A DNA stretch of 56,302 nucleotides from Chloroflexia bacterium (GCA_030431755.1 JAUIIK010000018.1:1-56302); one strand, 5' to 3'; counted from the stretch's first letter, positions 16,092 to 25,529 are shown. Notes: generated by a model from the sequence alone, not told the origin. Numbers and translations are program-made.

Positions 16092-18021
16092 GACCAGCCT
16101 CACCGAACGTATCCTCAACGCGACCGGCGTCATCGAAAGCGTCGGCAGCGTCGATAAAGGCACCACCCAAACGGACACCATGGAGCTTGAGCGTGCGCGC
16201 GGGATTACGATCAAGTCTGCGGTCGTCTCCTTCCAGCTTGGCGAGCTCAAGGTCAACCTGATCGACACGCCCGGCCACGGCGACTTCGTGGCCGAGGTCG
16301 AGCGCTCGTTGCGGGTGCTCGATGCCGTCGTTCTGGTCGTCTCGGCCGTCGAGGGCGTCCAGTCACAGACGCGGCGGCTGGCGCGGGCGATCAGGGCGGC
16401 CGGGCTGCCGCTGCTCATCTTCGTTAACAAGATCGACCGCGTTGGCGCGCGTAGTGACGCCATCCTCGCCGATATCCGCGAGAAGCTCGGCCTGAATGTC
16501 GTCCAGATGAACGCCGCGGCCGGACTCGGCGACCGCAGCGCCAGCGTTGTGCGTTGGAGTCGCGACAAACCTATCTGGCAAGAACCGGCGGTTGAGGCGC
16601 TGGCCGAGTCGAGCGAACGCGTCATTGCCGAGTTCGACCGCACCGACGGACAGCCGGGGCGGGCATTCCTGGAGCAGGAGCTACGGCGGCAGGTTGCGAC
16701 CGGCGACGCGGTGCCCGCTTATTTCGGCTCGGCGATGACCGGCGTCGGGATCGATGAGGTACTTGCCGGTATCGAGGCCTGGCTACCCCTGGCGGATGAC
16801 CCGCGCGACGCTCCGGCGGCGGCGTCGGTTTTCAAGATCGAACGCCAGCCGGGCGGCGAAAAGCTCGTCTACGTGCGTGTCTTCGGCGGGCGCTTCGAGG
16901 TGCGACAGCAGGTGCAAGTCCAACGCCGCAACCGCTACGACGAGATCGAGATGGTCGAGGAGCGCATCACGGCAGTCGATGCGTTCGAGTCCGGCTCGGT
17001 CGCGCAGGCTGACGCCGTCCATGCCGGCGACATCGCGGCGCTGCACGGGCTGCGCTCGGCGCGTATCGGCGACGTCATCGGCGAGGAGGAGCTCGAGCCA
17101 CGCCGCTTCGAGGCGGCCTTCCCTGCGCCGGCGCTCGAGAGCGTCATTCAGGCGGTCGACGCCGGCCAGGTGATGCAGCTACGCAACGCCCTGGAAGAGC
17201 TGTCTGAGCAAGACCCGCTGATCTCGCTCCGGCAGCGCAACGAGGCCGGCGAGATCTCGGTACGGCTCTTCGGCGAGGTCCAGAAGGAGGTCATCGAGGA
17301 GACGTTGCGCGCCGACTACGGCGTCGCCGTCACCTTTGGGCCGAGCCAGACGATCTGCATCGAACGGCCCACCGGCAGCGGTGAGCATCTGGAGCTGATG
17401 GGCGAGAACGACAACCCGATCATGGCGACCATCGGCGTCCGGCTCGAACCAGGACCGGCCGGGAGCGGTATCGGCTACAGCGTGCGCGAGATGGGCTCGA
17501 TGCCCCCGGCCCACTACCGGGCGGTCGAGGAGACCGTCTACGAGGCGTTGACCCAGGGCGTCCGCGGCTGGGAGGTGACCGACTGTTTCGTGACGCTCAC
17601 TGAAGCTCGGACAGTCCAGTACTCCTCGCCGACGAGCACAGCTGGGGATTTCCGGAAGTTGACGCCGCTGGTCGTGTTGCAGGCGCTGGCAGCGGCCGGG
17701 ACCGAGGTCTGCGAGCCGGTTGAGCGGCTTGAGCTCGACGTGCCGGAGGATACAGTTGGCGCGGTCTGCGGGGCGCTTATCAAGAGTCGCGGCGTGATCC
17801 AGGACACCTTCGCCGACGGGCCCTTCCACCGGATCATCTGCGAGATCCCGACGGCCGAGCTGCCGGCCATCGAGCAGCAACTCCCGCGACTATCGCGCGG
17901 CGAGGGCAGCTGGGAGTCCAGCTTCCTCCGCTACACGCCGATCCACGACGATCCTCCCGAGCGGCCTCGCACCGGCCCGAACCCGCTCAACCGGACGCAG
18001 TACTTCCTGGAAGTCGGATAG
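16045..18021 (+). CDS. Ribosomal-protection-type translational GTPase (Tet(M)/OtrA-like)
   Basis: 658 residues, close to the 640 of Tet(M). The GTPase motifs are complete: AHVDAGKTS, RGITIKSA (switch I), DTPGHGDF and NKID. Domains II-V follow, and the domain IV loop that displaces tetracycline is seen as YSSPTSTAGDFR, matching the family's S-P-x-S-T pattern. It resembles EF-G but is shorter and has this loop. Members free ribosomes of tetracyclines; chromosomal homologs of soil bacteria may have other roles, so resistance is a prediction. The short frame and stem-loop upstream may regulate it. Confidence 0.87.
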   Translation: MSILNIGILAHVDAGKTSLTERILNATGVIESVGSVDKGTTQTDTMELERARGITIKSAVVSFQLGELKVNLIDTPGHGDFVAEVERSLRVLDAVVLVVSAVEGVQSQTRRLARAIRAAGLPLLIFVNKIDRVGARSDAILADIREKLGLNVVQMNAAAGLGDRSASVVRWSRDKPIWQEPAVEALAESSERVIAEFDRTDGQPGRAFLEQELRRQVATGDAVPAYFGSAMTGVGIDEVLAGIEAWLPLADDPRDAPAAASVFKIERQPGGEKLVYVRVFGGRFEVRQQVQVQRRNRYDEIEMVEERITAVDAFESGSVAQADAVHAGDIAALHGLRSARIGDVIGEEELEPRRFEAAFPAPALESVIQAVDAGQVMQLRNALEELSEQDPLISLRQRNEAGEISVRLFGEVQKEVIEETLRADYGVAVTFGPSQTICIERPTGSGEHLELMGENDNPIMATIGVRLEPGPAGSGIGYSVREMGSMPPAHYRAVEETVYEALTQGVRGWEVTDCFVTLTEARTVQYSSPTSTAGDFRKLTPLVVLQALAAAGTEVCEPVERLELDVPEDTVGAVCGALIKSRGVIQDTFADGPFHRIICEIPTAELPAIEQQLPRLSRGEGSWESSFLRYTPIHDDPPERPRTGPNPLNRTQYFLEVG

Positions 18022-18140
18022 CTCGCGACCTGAGCGCGTCGGCGCCTGACGGCCAGATGCGTACGAATTGCCCTTGTAGTCATCAAGGCTGTACGCTGAG
18101 AATTCCGTGCAACGGTGCAGCTCTCGCGAAGGGCACCAAC

Positions 18141-18416
18141 ATGAGATTTCGCAGGAAAGCGCGACAGCAGCCCGAGGCTCCGCCGGCGAAGCCCGGCAAG
18201 CGCACGTCGCAGACGCTCGCCGATGCGAGCTTGTTGGATTTGCTGGACCCGATGGCGCTGGTATTTCTCCCCGCAACCGCGTTTCTACTCTGGCGCACGG
18301 TTGGGCCTGGCAAACGGAAGCTCCAGCGAGATCGCCAGGAACAAGCCGAACGGAAAGCTGCTCGCAACGCCAGAATCAGGAGCTTCCTCGGCCTGCGGAA
18401 GACGACTGACACGTAG
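18141..18416 (+). CDS. Small basic membrane protein, first of a related pair
   Basis: 91 residues. A basic N-terminus (MRFRRKARQQP) precedes a short hydrophobic segment (MALVFLPATAFLLW), then WRTVGPGKRKLQRDRQ and a basic tail. The W-R-x-x-GPG-[KR]-RKLQR motif recurs in the next gene. No known family. ATG 18141 follows GAAGGG. Confidence 0.6.
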   Translation: MRFRRKARQQPEAPPAKPGKRTSQTLADASLLDLLDPMALVFLPATAFLLWRTVGPGKRKLQRDRQEQAERKAARNARIRSFLGLRKTTDT

Positions 18417-18454
18417 GCATGTCGGGCGAATACAGGCAGGGGAGGTATTGAACC

Positions 18455-18685
18455 ATGGGACTACGTGAGATCATCAGCGGCGCGACGAACGCCGAAGGCA
18501 AGTACGACGATGTCTACCTGCCCAAGAAGGCCGGGCTGTTCGGCACGCCGGCGACCGAGCCGACGCTCGAGCGCTATCTGGGCGCGGCGCTCGTTGTCTC
18601 CGCTGGCGCCCTGGCGTTTCGGCTCTGGCGCTCGAAAGGACCGGGCCGCCGCAAGCTCCAACGCGCACGGGATAACGACTCGTAG
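18455..18685 (+). CDS. Small membrane protein, second of a related pair
   Basis: 76 residues with one membrane segment (YLGAALVVSAGALAF) followed by LWRSKGPGRRKLQRARD, the same juxtamembrane motif as in the gene before it. Strong GGGGAGG ribosome site. Unknown function; orientation with basic residues after the segment suggests the C-terminus is cytoplasmic. Confidence 0.65.
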   Translation: MGLREIISGATNAEGKYDDVYLPKKAGLFGTPATEPTLERYLGAALVVSAGALAFRLWRSKGPGRRKLQRARDNDS

Positions 18686-18793
18686 CGGGGTCGCCCGGCG
18701 TGCCGTTTCGGGGCGATTCGTGATTGATCGGGTGGTATCCTTCGCGGTTGGTGTCGGGGCGTTGCCCGGTACGGCCCGGCGCTCCGCAAACCG

Positions 18794-19813
18794 ATGTCGT
18801 TCGAACCCCGTGGAGTGATCATCCCCATGCGCTCATGGCGCGTCTGGCTCGGGCTCGTTATCAGCATCTTCTTTATCTTCCTGGCGCTGCGGGGCCAGGA
18901 CTTCGGGCTGATCTGGGAATCGATCAAGTCGGCCGACTACATCTGGCTGCTGCCGGCCATCGGGCTCTATTTCCTCGGTGTCGGCGTGCGTGCGGCGCGT
19001 TGGGATTACCTGCTGCGCGGTGTCGCGAAGATCAGCCCTGCGCAGCTTTTCCCAGTCGTGACTATCGGCTACATGGCCAACAACATCCTGCCGCTGCGAG
19101 CCGGCGAACTGGTGCGTTCCTACGCCCTGTCGACCCGGCACGGCGTCCGCAAGAGCGCGTCGCTGGCGACGATCGCCGTTGAGCGCATCTTTGACGGCCT
19201 GACGATGCTGCTCTTCTTCACCGTCGCCTCGCTCTCGATTGCACTCAACAGCGACCTCCGGACCGTCTTCAACCTGGCTGTCGCGCTCTTCACGATCATC
19301 ACTGCCGGGGTGCTGGTCTTCGTCTTCGCGCCGGGCACCCGCGACCGGATCATCGGGGCCGTGCTGGATCGGCTGCCGGAGCGTGTCGGCGAGCGGGTCG
19401 GCCCGATGGCCCAGGCTTTCATCGACGGCCTGAGCATCCTGCGACGGCGCAACGAGGTGCTCGGCGTGGCGCTGGCATCGGTCTGCGCCTGGTCGCTGGA
19501 GGCATCGATGTACCTGCTGGTTGCCGAAGCCTTCGGGATGGATATCTCGCCGCTCGGCATCCTCATGGTCACCGCCGTCGCGAACCTGGCGACACTGATT
19601 CCCTCGTCGCCGGGCTATGTCGGGGCGTTCGAATATGGCGTGATCCTGGTCGTCGCCGGGCCGCTCGGGTTCCCGCGTGAGCTGGCGCTCTCCTATGCCG
19701 TCGTCGTCCACGCGGCGCTCTACCTGCCGGTGACTGTGCTGGGCTTCATCTTCTGGTGGCGCGAGAGTCTCTCCTGGGGCGCTGTGCGCGAGGTTGAAAA
19801 GGTGGCAGGCTAA
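18794..19813 (+). CDS. YbhN/UPF0104-type integral membrane protein (LPG synthase TM-like)
   Basis: 339 residues, about 8 membrane segments, of the lysylphosphatidylglycerol-synthase TM-domain superfamily without the synthase domain. The conserved NNILPLRAGELVRSYAL and LIPSSPGYVGAFEYG segments are both present. Members are thought to move lipids or lipid-linked groups across the membrane. In-frame ATG 18827 is another possible start. The undecaprenyl-diphosphatase gene starts 2 nt after its stop, so the two form an operon and a role in lipid carriers of the envelope is likely. Confidence 0.87.
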   Translation: MSFEPRGVIIPMRSWRVWLGLVISIFFIFLALRGQDFGLIWESIKSADYIWLLPAIGLYFLGVGVRAARWDYLLRGVAKISPAQLFPVVTIGYMANNILPLRAGELVRSYALSTRHGVRKSASLATIAVERIFDGLTMLLFFTVASLSIALNSDLRTVFNLAVALFTIITAGVLVFVFAPGTRDRIIGAVLDRLPERVGERVGPMAQAFIDGLSILRRRNEVLGVALASVCAWSLEASMYLLVAEAFGMDISPLGILMVTAVANLATLIPSSPGYVGAFEYGVILVVAGPLGFPRELALSYAVVVHAALYLPVTVLGFIFWWRESLSWGAVREVEKVAG

Positions 19814-19815
19814 CT

Positions 19816-20670
19816 GTGGATATCCTCAGGGCGGTCCTGCTCGGGGTCGTTCAGGGGCTCACCGAATTCCTGCCGATATCGTCGTCAGCCCATCTGATCA
19901 TCATCCCCTGGCTCTTTGGCTGGGAGCCGTTCGGGCTCGCCTTCGATGTCGCCCTGCACCTTGGGACGCTGGCTGCAATCCTGATCTACTTCCGCCACGA
20001 ATTGATCGCCATACCGACCGGACTATTGCGAGAACGGAACACGCTACGCAGCGGCAGATTGCCGGATGACCCGATGGCCCGGCTGGGGCTCTTCATCGTC
20101 GCGGCCACCGTGCCGGCGGCGCTGGCCGGGCTGCTGGCCGAGAATGCCATCGACCGCGCCTTCCATGGCAACCCCGTTTCCCAGGCCGCCATCGTGGCCA
20201 TAGCCATCGTCTTGATCGTCGTTGGCCTGGTGTTGGAACTTGCCGACCGGCGCGGCGGCGGACCGGCGCTCGGTGAAAGCCGCATCAGCTTCCGGCAGGC
20301 CATGACGATTGGTGTTGCCCAGACGCTGGCGCTGATTCCCGGCGCGTCGCGCTCCGGCACGACGATCACGGCCGGGTTGTTCGTCGGCCTCAACCGCGCC
20401 GACGCCGCGCGCTTCTCCTTCCTGCTCGGTGTCCCGCTGATCGCCGGGGCGGGATTGAAGCAGATGGCCGAGCTGGCTGTTGACGGCCTCGGCGACGTGA
20501 GCCTCGCCGTTTTCATCGTTGGGATCGTGACAGCCGCCGTGACCGGCTACGCGGCCATTGCCGGGCTGCTCCGTTTTCTCCAACGCCGCCCGGTTACCGT
20601 CTTCGTCGTCTACCGCGTCGCCCTCGGCCTGAGCCTGTTGGCACTCGTCGCGGCGGGGTTCGACGGCTAG
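19816..20670 (+). CDS. uppP: Undecaprenyl-diphosphatase (UppP/BacA)
   Basis: 284 residues, 8 membrane segments. Recycles undecaprenyl diphosphate to the monophosphate carrier for peptidoglycan and other wall polymers; extra copies give bacitracin resistance. Both catalytic segments are seen: GLTEFLPISSSAHL near residue 15 and ALIPGASRSGTTITAGL near residue 175. GTG start, 2 nt behind the YbhN-like gene. Length and topology normal. Confidence 0.95.
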   Translation: MDILRAVLLGVVQGLTEFLPISSSAHLIIIPWLFGWEPFGLAFDVALHLGTLAAILIYFRHELIAIPTGLLRERNTLRSGRLPDDPMARLGLFIVAATVPAALAGLLAENAIDRAFHGNPVSQAAIVAIAIVLIVVGLVLELADRRGGGPALGESRISFRQAMTIGVAQTLALIPGASRSGTTITAGLFVGLNRADAARFSFLLGVPLIAGAGLKQMAELAVDGLGDVSLAVFIVGIVTAAVTGYAAIAGLLRFLQRRPVTVFVVYRVALGLSLLALVAAGFDG

Positions 20671-20770
20671 CGCGACCAATTGCAGGCTGCCGTGTTAAGT
20701 TCCTGCTCTTAACCCGCCGACCCACTCCCTCTCCACTTCACATACCAGGAGGTTCCACACCACGCCCAGC

Positions 20771-20843
20771 GTAGGGCTGGTGCTCGTCCCCAGCCACTGT
20801 TTGAGAGCCATGTCTACCGGCTGGGGACAAGCCCCAGCCCTAC
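20771..20843. repeat. GTAGGG-type inverted-repeat element
   Basis: Arms 20771-20795 and 20819-20843 match at 23 of 25 positions. Core GGGGCTTGTCCCC; nearly the same sequence recurs at 46282-46356. It occupies the first half of the 494-nt gap between uppP and the MMPL gene. Confidence 0.8.
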
Positions 20844-20998
20844 GAAGTCGAGTGAGTCCTACAGCGCCGTTAATCGCAATAGCACGCACGACACCGAGGG
20901 CGTGGTGGGGTTAGCCCCACCTTTGATTTTGAAGCCTTCCCGGTCGTTTCAAGCCGCCTGCGCGAATATCCTCAGAACATCAGTTGAGCGCGTCGCGA

Positions 20999-21137
20999 GC
21001 CGGTGCAATGGGGCAACGGCGGCGGCAACGAAGCCGCAGACGCGCTTCAACATCTCCTCCCGTAGCAATGGGGCTACGGGTAAGCCCGGCGCTGGAGCCG
21101 AAACGACCGCCATCGGGGGCGGTTGCCCAACGCCGGG
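20999..21137 (+). promoter_or_regulatory. Structured leader of the MMPL gene with repeated hairpins
   Basis: Four hairpins lie in a row: 20999-21020 (GCCGGTGC, loop AATGGG), 21022-21037 (GCGGC, loop AACGAA), 21059-21080 (CCCGTAGC, loop AATGGG) and 21106-21123 (ACCGCC, loop ATCGGG), the last enclosed by CCCGGCG/CGCCGGG at 21085 and 21131. Stem sequences differ while three loops stay nearly the same, as in a repeated RNA module. I cannot match it to a riboswitch class I know. The start codon is 28 nt downstream. Confidence 0.45.
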
Positions 21138-21164
21138 ACACAGGGGTACGAAGGGGTATTCACC

Positions 21165-23348
21165 ATGTTCCAACACCTTGCGCGATTTTGCTATCGCCGC
21201 CGCTGGCTCGTCGTCGCCGGTTGGCTGGCCTTGCTCGTCTCTTTGGGCGCGCTCGGGGTCCTGTTCGGCGGCGAGTTCCGCACCGAGGCGGCGCTGCCCG
21301 GCTCGGAGAGCCAACGCGCTTTCGACCTGCTCGAAGAGCACGGCTTCGACGACCGGGCCGGCGAGGAGGGGCAGATCGTCTTCGAGGCTGACCAGGGCGT
21401 CCTCGATCCGTCCGTCCGCGCGCCGATGGAGGCCTACTTTACAGCCATCACGAGCAGCGATCTCGACCTCATACTCGTCTCGCCCTACGAGGACGCTGGG
21501 GCGGGTCAGATATCGGAGGATGGGCAGGTTGCCTACGCGACGCTCATGTTCGCCGACCGCCCGGTTGAGGAGTACGACCATGCCGCGACCGAGATCGTGG
21601 CGCTTGGCAACGCTGCCGGGGTAGACGGTCTACGAATCGAGTACGGCGGCTGGATCTTCGCCGACGAGTCGGAGCCCTTCTCAGAATTCATCGGACTGAT
21701 CGGCGCGGCAGTCATCCTGCTGATCGCCTTCGGTTCGTTGCTGGCGATGGGCGTGCCGATTCTGACGGCGCTCTTCGGCATCGGCACCGGCGCGAGCCTG
21801 GCGATGCTCGGGACAAACCTGATCGGGATGCCCGACTTCGCGCTCGCCGTGGCGATGATGATCGGCATCGGCGTCGGGATCGACTACGCCCTCTTCATCC
21901 TCACCCGCTACCGAACCGCGCTGCACGATGGCTATGATCCGGAGAGCGCGACGGTGCTAGCGCTCGACACCTCAGGCCGGGCCGTCTTCTTCGCCGGGTT
22001 GACCGTCATGCTGGCGGCGCTCGGGCTGATCACGATGAACCTCGACTTCATCAGCGGCATCGGCCTCGCCATCGCCGGCGCGGTACTGATGACGATGCTG
22101 GCCGCGCTGACGCTTCTACCGGCCTTGCTCGGTTTCATCCGCGAACGTATCGACCGCTTCGGCCTGCCGCATCGCAAGCGCGTGGAAGCCGGCAGCGAGG
22201 GCCGCTTCTGGCAGCGCTGGAGCGGCCTGATCCAGCGCCGGCCACTGGCCGCGCTGATTGCCGGCGGCGCATTCCTGCTCATCCTGACAATCCCGTTGTT
22301 CGGCATCCAGCTAGGCTTCAGCGATGCCGGCACCCGGCCGGAGGAGGACACGACCCGGCAGGCCTACGATCTCCTGGCCGACGGGTTTGGTCCCGGCTTC
22401 AACGGGCCGCTGCTGCTCGTCTCCGAACTGCCCGGCGGCGAGGCTGATGTCGCGGCTCTCGACGCCCTGACGACTGAACTGCGCGCGACCGACGGCGTGG
22501 CAGCCGTCAGCCCGGTCACTGTTAGCCCGGACGGCGAGCTTGCCATCATCCAGCTCGTCCCGACGACCGCGCCGCAGGACAAGGAAACGGCCGAGCTCGT
22601 CTACCATCTGCGCGATGATGTTCTGCCCGACGCCGGGACATCGAGCGCTGTGCTCGTCTCCGGCATGAAGGCGCTGGAGATCGACTTCTCGGACTACTTC
22701 ATCGAACGGACGCCGCTCTTCTTCGGCGTCGTCCTCGGTGTCTCGTTCTTGTTGCTGCTGGTCGTCTTCCGTAGCATCCTCGTGCCGCTCAAGGCCGTCG
22801 TCATGAACATGGTCTCGATCGGCGCGACCTTCGGGATTCTCGTGGCGGTCTTCCAGTGGGGCTGGCTCGGTGGTTGGGTCGGCATCGACTCGGTTGGTCC
22901 AACCGAAGCCTGGGCCCCGATGATGCTCTTCCCGATCATCTTCGGCCTCTCGATGGACTACGAGGTCTTCCTGCTCTCGCGCATTCGCGAGGAATACGAC
23001 CGCAGCGGCGACAACGCCAGCGCGGTTGCGCAGGGGCTGGCCGGGACTGCGCGGGTGATTACCGCGGCGGCGGCGATTATGGTTGTCGTCTTCACCGCTC
23101 TGGCGCTCTCGCCCGACCGCTCGATCCAGCTGCTCGGCGCGGGCCTGGCGCTGGCGATCCTGATCGACGCGACCGTCGTTCGGCTGGTGCTTGTCCCGGC
23201 GACGATGGAGCTGCTCGGCGACCGCAACTGGTGGATGCCGGCCTGGCTCGAACGCCTCGTGCCGGTCGTCCACGTCGAGTCGGAGCGGGCAGTCGCGGAA
23301 GCCGCCCCACGGCGTTTGCCGACGCCGGCTGAAGTCGTCGCGGACTGA
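21165..23348 (+). CDS. MMPL-family RND transporter
   Basis: 727 residues with the two-fold RND layout: a first membrane segment, an outer domain (about residues 45-190), five segments around GIGVGIDYALFILTRYR, a second outer domain, and a second block with LSMDYEVFLLSRIREEY. The two Asp-Tyr motifs are the proton-relay sites of the MmpL group. Such proteins export lipids, lipopeptides or drugs. ATG 21165 follows AAGGGG. Single gene, bounded by a structured leader and a strong bidirectional terminator. Confidence 0.92.
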   Translation: MFQHLARFCYRRRWLVVAGWLALLVSLGALGVLFGGEFRTEAALPGSESQRAFDLLEEHGFDDRAGEEGQIVFEADQGVLDPSVRAPMEAYFTAITSSDLDLILVSPYEDAGAGQISEDGQVAYATLMFADRPVEEYDHAATEIVALGNAAGVDGLRIEYGGWIFADESEPFSEFIGLIGAAVILLIAFGSLLAMGVPILTALFGIGTGASLAMLGTNLIGMPDFALAVAMMIGIGVGIDYALFILTRYRTALHDGYDPESATVLALDTSGRAVFFAGLTVMLAALGLITMNLDFISGIGLAIAGAVLMTMLAALTLLPALLGFIRERIDRFGLPHRKRVEAGSEGRFWQRWSGLIQRRPLAALIAGGAFLLILTIPLFGIQLGFSDAGTRPEEDTTRQAYDLLADGFGPGFNGPLLLVSELPGGEADVAALDALTTELRATDGVAAVSPVTVSPDGELAIIQLVPTTAPQDKETAELVYHLRDDVLPDAGTSSAVLVSGMKALEIDFSDYFIERTPLFFGVVLGVSFLLLLVVFRSILVPLKAVVMNMVSIGATFGILVAVFQWGWLGGWVGIDSVGPTEAWAPMMLFPIIFGLSMDYEVFLLSRIREEYDRSGDNASAVAQGLAGTARVITAAAAIMVVVFTALALSPDRSIQLLGAGLALAILIDATVVRLVLVPATMELLGDRNWWMPAWLERLVPVVHVESERAVAEAAPRRLPTPAEVVAD

Positions 23349-23353
23349 GCGAT

Positions 23354-23403
23354 GCAACGCGGACCCGGGCACGGCTAAGTCACGCCGTGCCCGGGTCCGT
23401 TGC
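23354..23403. terminator. Bidirectional terminator hairpin
   Basis: Perfect 16-bp stem CGGACCCGGGCACGGC / GCCGTGCCCGGGTCCG (23360-23375, 23384-23399), 8-nt loop, extended by GCAA/TTGC. It lies between convergent genes 64 nt apart and can serve both. Confidence 0.8.
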
Positions 23404-23411
23404 TATATGGC

Positions 23412-24641
23412 TTACCGCGTCTGAACTGACAGGCCGTGCCGCAAGCTGCGGACCGCGACGACAGCGAACGGGATGGGCAAGGCCACGAGGCCGAGCAGCA
23501 GCAAGGCGGTCTCGAGCGACAGGCGCTCAACCATGAAGCCGAAGCCGATGCGGCCAACGGGCACGCTGAGCCAGCCGATCGCGCCGGTGATGCCCAGCAA
23601 GCGGGCGCGCATTGAGCCGGGGATACGCTCGAAATAGACGGCGTACTCGACCATGTTCGTCAGGCTCAACCCCAGCCCGATCAAAGCCAGAACCGGCAGC
23701 ACGACCGCCAGTGGCGGCAACGGTGACAGGATCAGCAAGCCGAGCGGCACAGGCAGGAAGCCGCAGAGCAGGACTTCGCGGCGCGGCAGCCGGTGGCCGA
23801 TCCAGCCGGCGAGCAGCGTTCCCGCCAGCGATCCGGCGGCAAGGGTCGCGGCCATGCTACCGAACGCCACCGCCGAGTCAAATACTTCGGCGGCGTAGAC
23901 CGGCAGCAGCAATGTCTCGACCGGGCCGATCACCAGATTCATCGCCGCCAGGAAGATGATCAGTGGAAAGAGCACCGGCTCGCGCCGCACGAAGCGCAAT
24001 CCCTCGCTGAGGGAGCGCAATACCCCGCTCTTGACCGTGTCGTCATCTTCCTGGAGGAGGTCGCCGGGAACTCGCGTGGCGACCAGCGCTGCCGAGATCA
24101 GAAAGGTCGCCACGTCGAGCCAGAGGACATTGGCAGCTCCGAAGCCCGCGATCAGTACGCCGGCCAGCGCCGGACCGAGCAGCGCGCCGCCGGTAATGCT
24201 GCCTTCAAGCCACGCATTGGCTCGTTCGAAGGGAATCCCGGCGCGTGTTGCGGCATCGGGCAGGACGCTGTACCGGGCAACCTGGGCCGGCAGATCGAGC
24301 AGCGTGCCGAGAAAGACAAGCCCGACGAGGACCGCGAAGGGCAGCCCCACCGTCAGATGCAGGAGCGCAATCAGCGCGACCGTCGCGCCACTTGCGAGAT
24401 CGCCGAGGATACTTGCCTTGCGGTAGCCGATGCGGTCGACGATGGCCCCGCCGAAGAAGAGCGAGATGACGACCGCGAGCGCCGCGGCGAAGACGGTAAC
24501 CCCGGTCCGGGCCGCGCTACCGGTCGTCTCCAGCACGAACCAGGGTATCGCTGTCAGCGTGATGATGTCGCCGAGGCGCGAGAGGGTGTCGGCGGCAATG
24601 ATGGTGGCGAGCGGCCCACGCGTTGTAGGTTGTGTTGGCAT
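23412..24641 (-). CDS. MFS efflux transporter
   Basis: 409 residues, 12 membrane segments, same subfamily as the transporter at 8.7 kb (shared ITLTAIPWFVLETTGSAART and FFGGAIVDRIGYRKASILGD). Probable proton-driven exporter of a small toxic compound. No linked regulator; the HAD phosphatase gene lies upstream in the same direction 38 nt away and may be cotranscribed. Confidence 0.87.
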   Translation of the reverse strand: MPTQPTTRGPLATIIAADTLSRLGDIITLTAIPWFVLETTGSAARTGVTVFAAALAVVISLFFGGAIVDRIGYRKASILGDLASGATVALIALLHLTVGLPFAVLVGLVFLGTLLDLPAQVARYSVLPDAATRAGIPFERANAWLEGSITGGALLGPALAGVLIAGFGAANVLWLDVATFLISAALVATRVPGDLLQEDDDTVKSGVLRSLSEGLRFVRREPVLFPLIIFLAAMNLVIGPVETLLLPVYAAEVFDSAVAFGSMAATLAAGSLAGTLLAGWIGHRLPRREVLLCGFLPVPLGLLILSPLPPLAVVLPVLALIGLGLSLTNMVEYAVYFERIPGSMRARLLGITGAIGWLSVPVGRIGFGFMVERLSLETALLLLGLVALPIPFAVVAVRSLRHGLSVQTR

Positions 24642-24679
24642 GGTGGTCTAGCGTGCCGCTGTGCCAGCGGCGTTGCCGC

Positions 24680-25384
24680 TCAACCGCCCGTCAGCCCCAG
24701 GAATGCCGGCAGTTCCTGGAGCGAATAGAGCGTCGCCACCGCTTGGTGGACTGCCGGCGGTTCTGCGCCGGTGCGGTTGAGCCAGAGGGCCTGCATCCCG
24801 GCCCGACGAGCCGGGCGGACATCGTTGGCCAGGCTGTCGCCGATGTGCATGATCTCGGCCGGTTCGTGACCGGATTGCTCGATGGCCAGATCGTAGAAGG
24901 CTCCATCGGGTTTCCAGACGCCGTGATCCTGGGCGACGACCGAGAAGTCGAAGCGCTCGCCGACGCCCTGGCGGTCCGGGAAGCTATTGCCGTTCGTCAG
25001 CAGGCCGAGCCGGAAATGCTCCTTCAGGAGGTCGAGCGCGGGAATCGCGTCGTCGAAGATACGCGCGTTTGCGAAACGCCGCTCAAGATACTCGCTGGTG
25101 AGCTTGCGGGCCAACGCCTCATCCCGGACACCGATCGCGTCAAGCGTGCGCATGAAGCCGGCGAAGCGCAGCCCTTCCATGGTCATGGCTTGCCCGCGAA
25201 AGGCGACCTCCGCCTCCTGCCGGTGGGACAACAGGTCGTCGACATCCAGACCGGCTGCCTCGTCGGAGAACGCGGCGCGCAGCTCCGCCAATGATGCCGC
25301 CAGCGCTTCGCGCATCGTCGTCTGGAAGTCCCAGATCGTTCCGTCGGCGTCGAACGTCAGAACCTTGATGCGGTGCGACGGCAT
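24680..25384 (-). CDS. HAD-superfamily hydrolase
   Basis: 234 residues, subfamily I HAD phosphatase. Motif I TFDADGTIWDF (Asp nucleophile at residue 11), motif II LLTNGNS, motif III Lys in VWKPDGAFYD, motif IV IGDSLANDVRPAR. The helical cap (residues 20-95) is of type C1. Substrate is probably a small phosphoester; not predictable. ATG start follows GGGAGAGGAA. Confidence 0.88.
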   Translation of the reverse strand: MPSHRIKVLTFDADGTIWDFQTTMREALAASLAELRAAFSDEAAGLDVDDLLSHRQEAEVAFRGQAMTMEGLRFAGFMRTLDAIGVRDEALARKLTSEYLERRFANARIFDDAIPALDLLKEHFRLGLLTNGNSFPDRQGVGERFDFSVVAQDHGVWKPDGAFYDLAIEQSGHEPAEIMHIGDSLANDVRPARRAGMQALWLNRTGAEPPAVHQAVATLYSLQELPAFLGLTGG

Positions 25385-25466
25385 CGAAACCCGTTCCTCT
25401 CCCTGTGTAACCCGGCGTAACTATACCGTCAGGCAATTGTCGAGCGTGGCAAAAGGGAGAAGCAAA

Positions 25467-25493
25467 ACAGGCCGCTCATGACGAGCGACCTGT
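25467..25493 (-). terminator. Rho-independent terminator of the ferritin-like gene
   Basis: Stem ACAGG-CGCTC / GAGCG-CCTGT with a single mismatch and a 5-nt loop. On the minus strand it is followed by TTTTGCTTCTCCCTTTT, a clear U-rich tail, 36 nt past the stop. Confidence 0.8.
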
Positions 25494-25529
25494 TGATCTG
25501 GCGCTTACGAACCGGGGCTGCCCCCGCTC

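Noticed and set aside
20671-21164. Known riboswitch (c-di-AMP, c-di-GMP, guanidine, cobalamin) before the MMPL gene
   Set aside because: I could not line up the conserved bases of any of these; the hairpin array is reported as unassigned instead.
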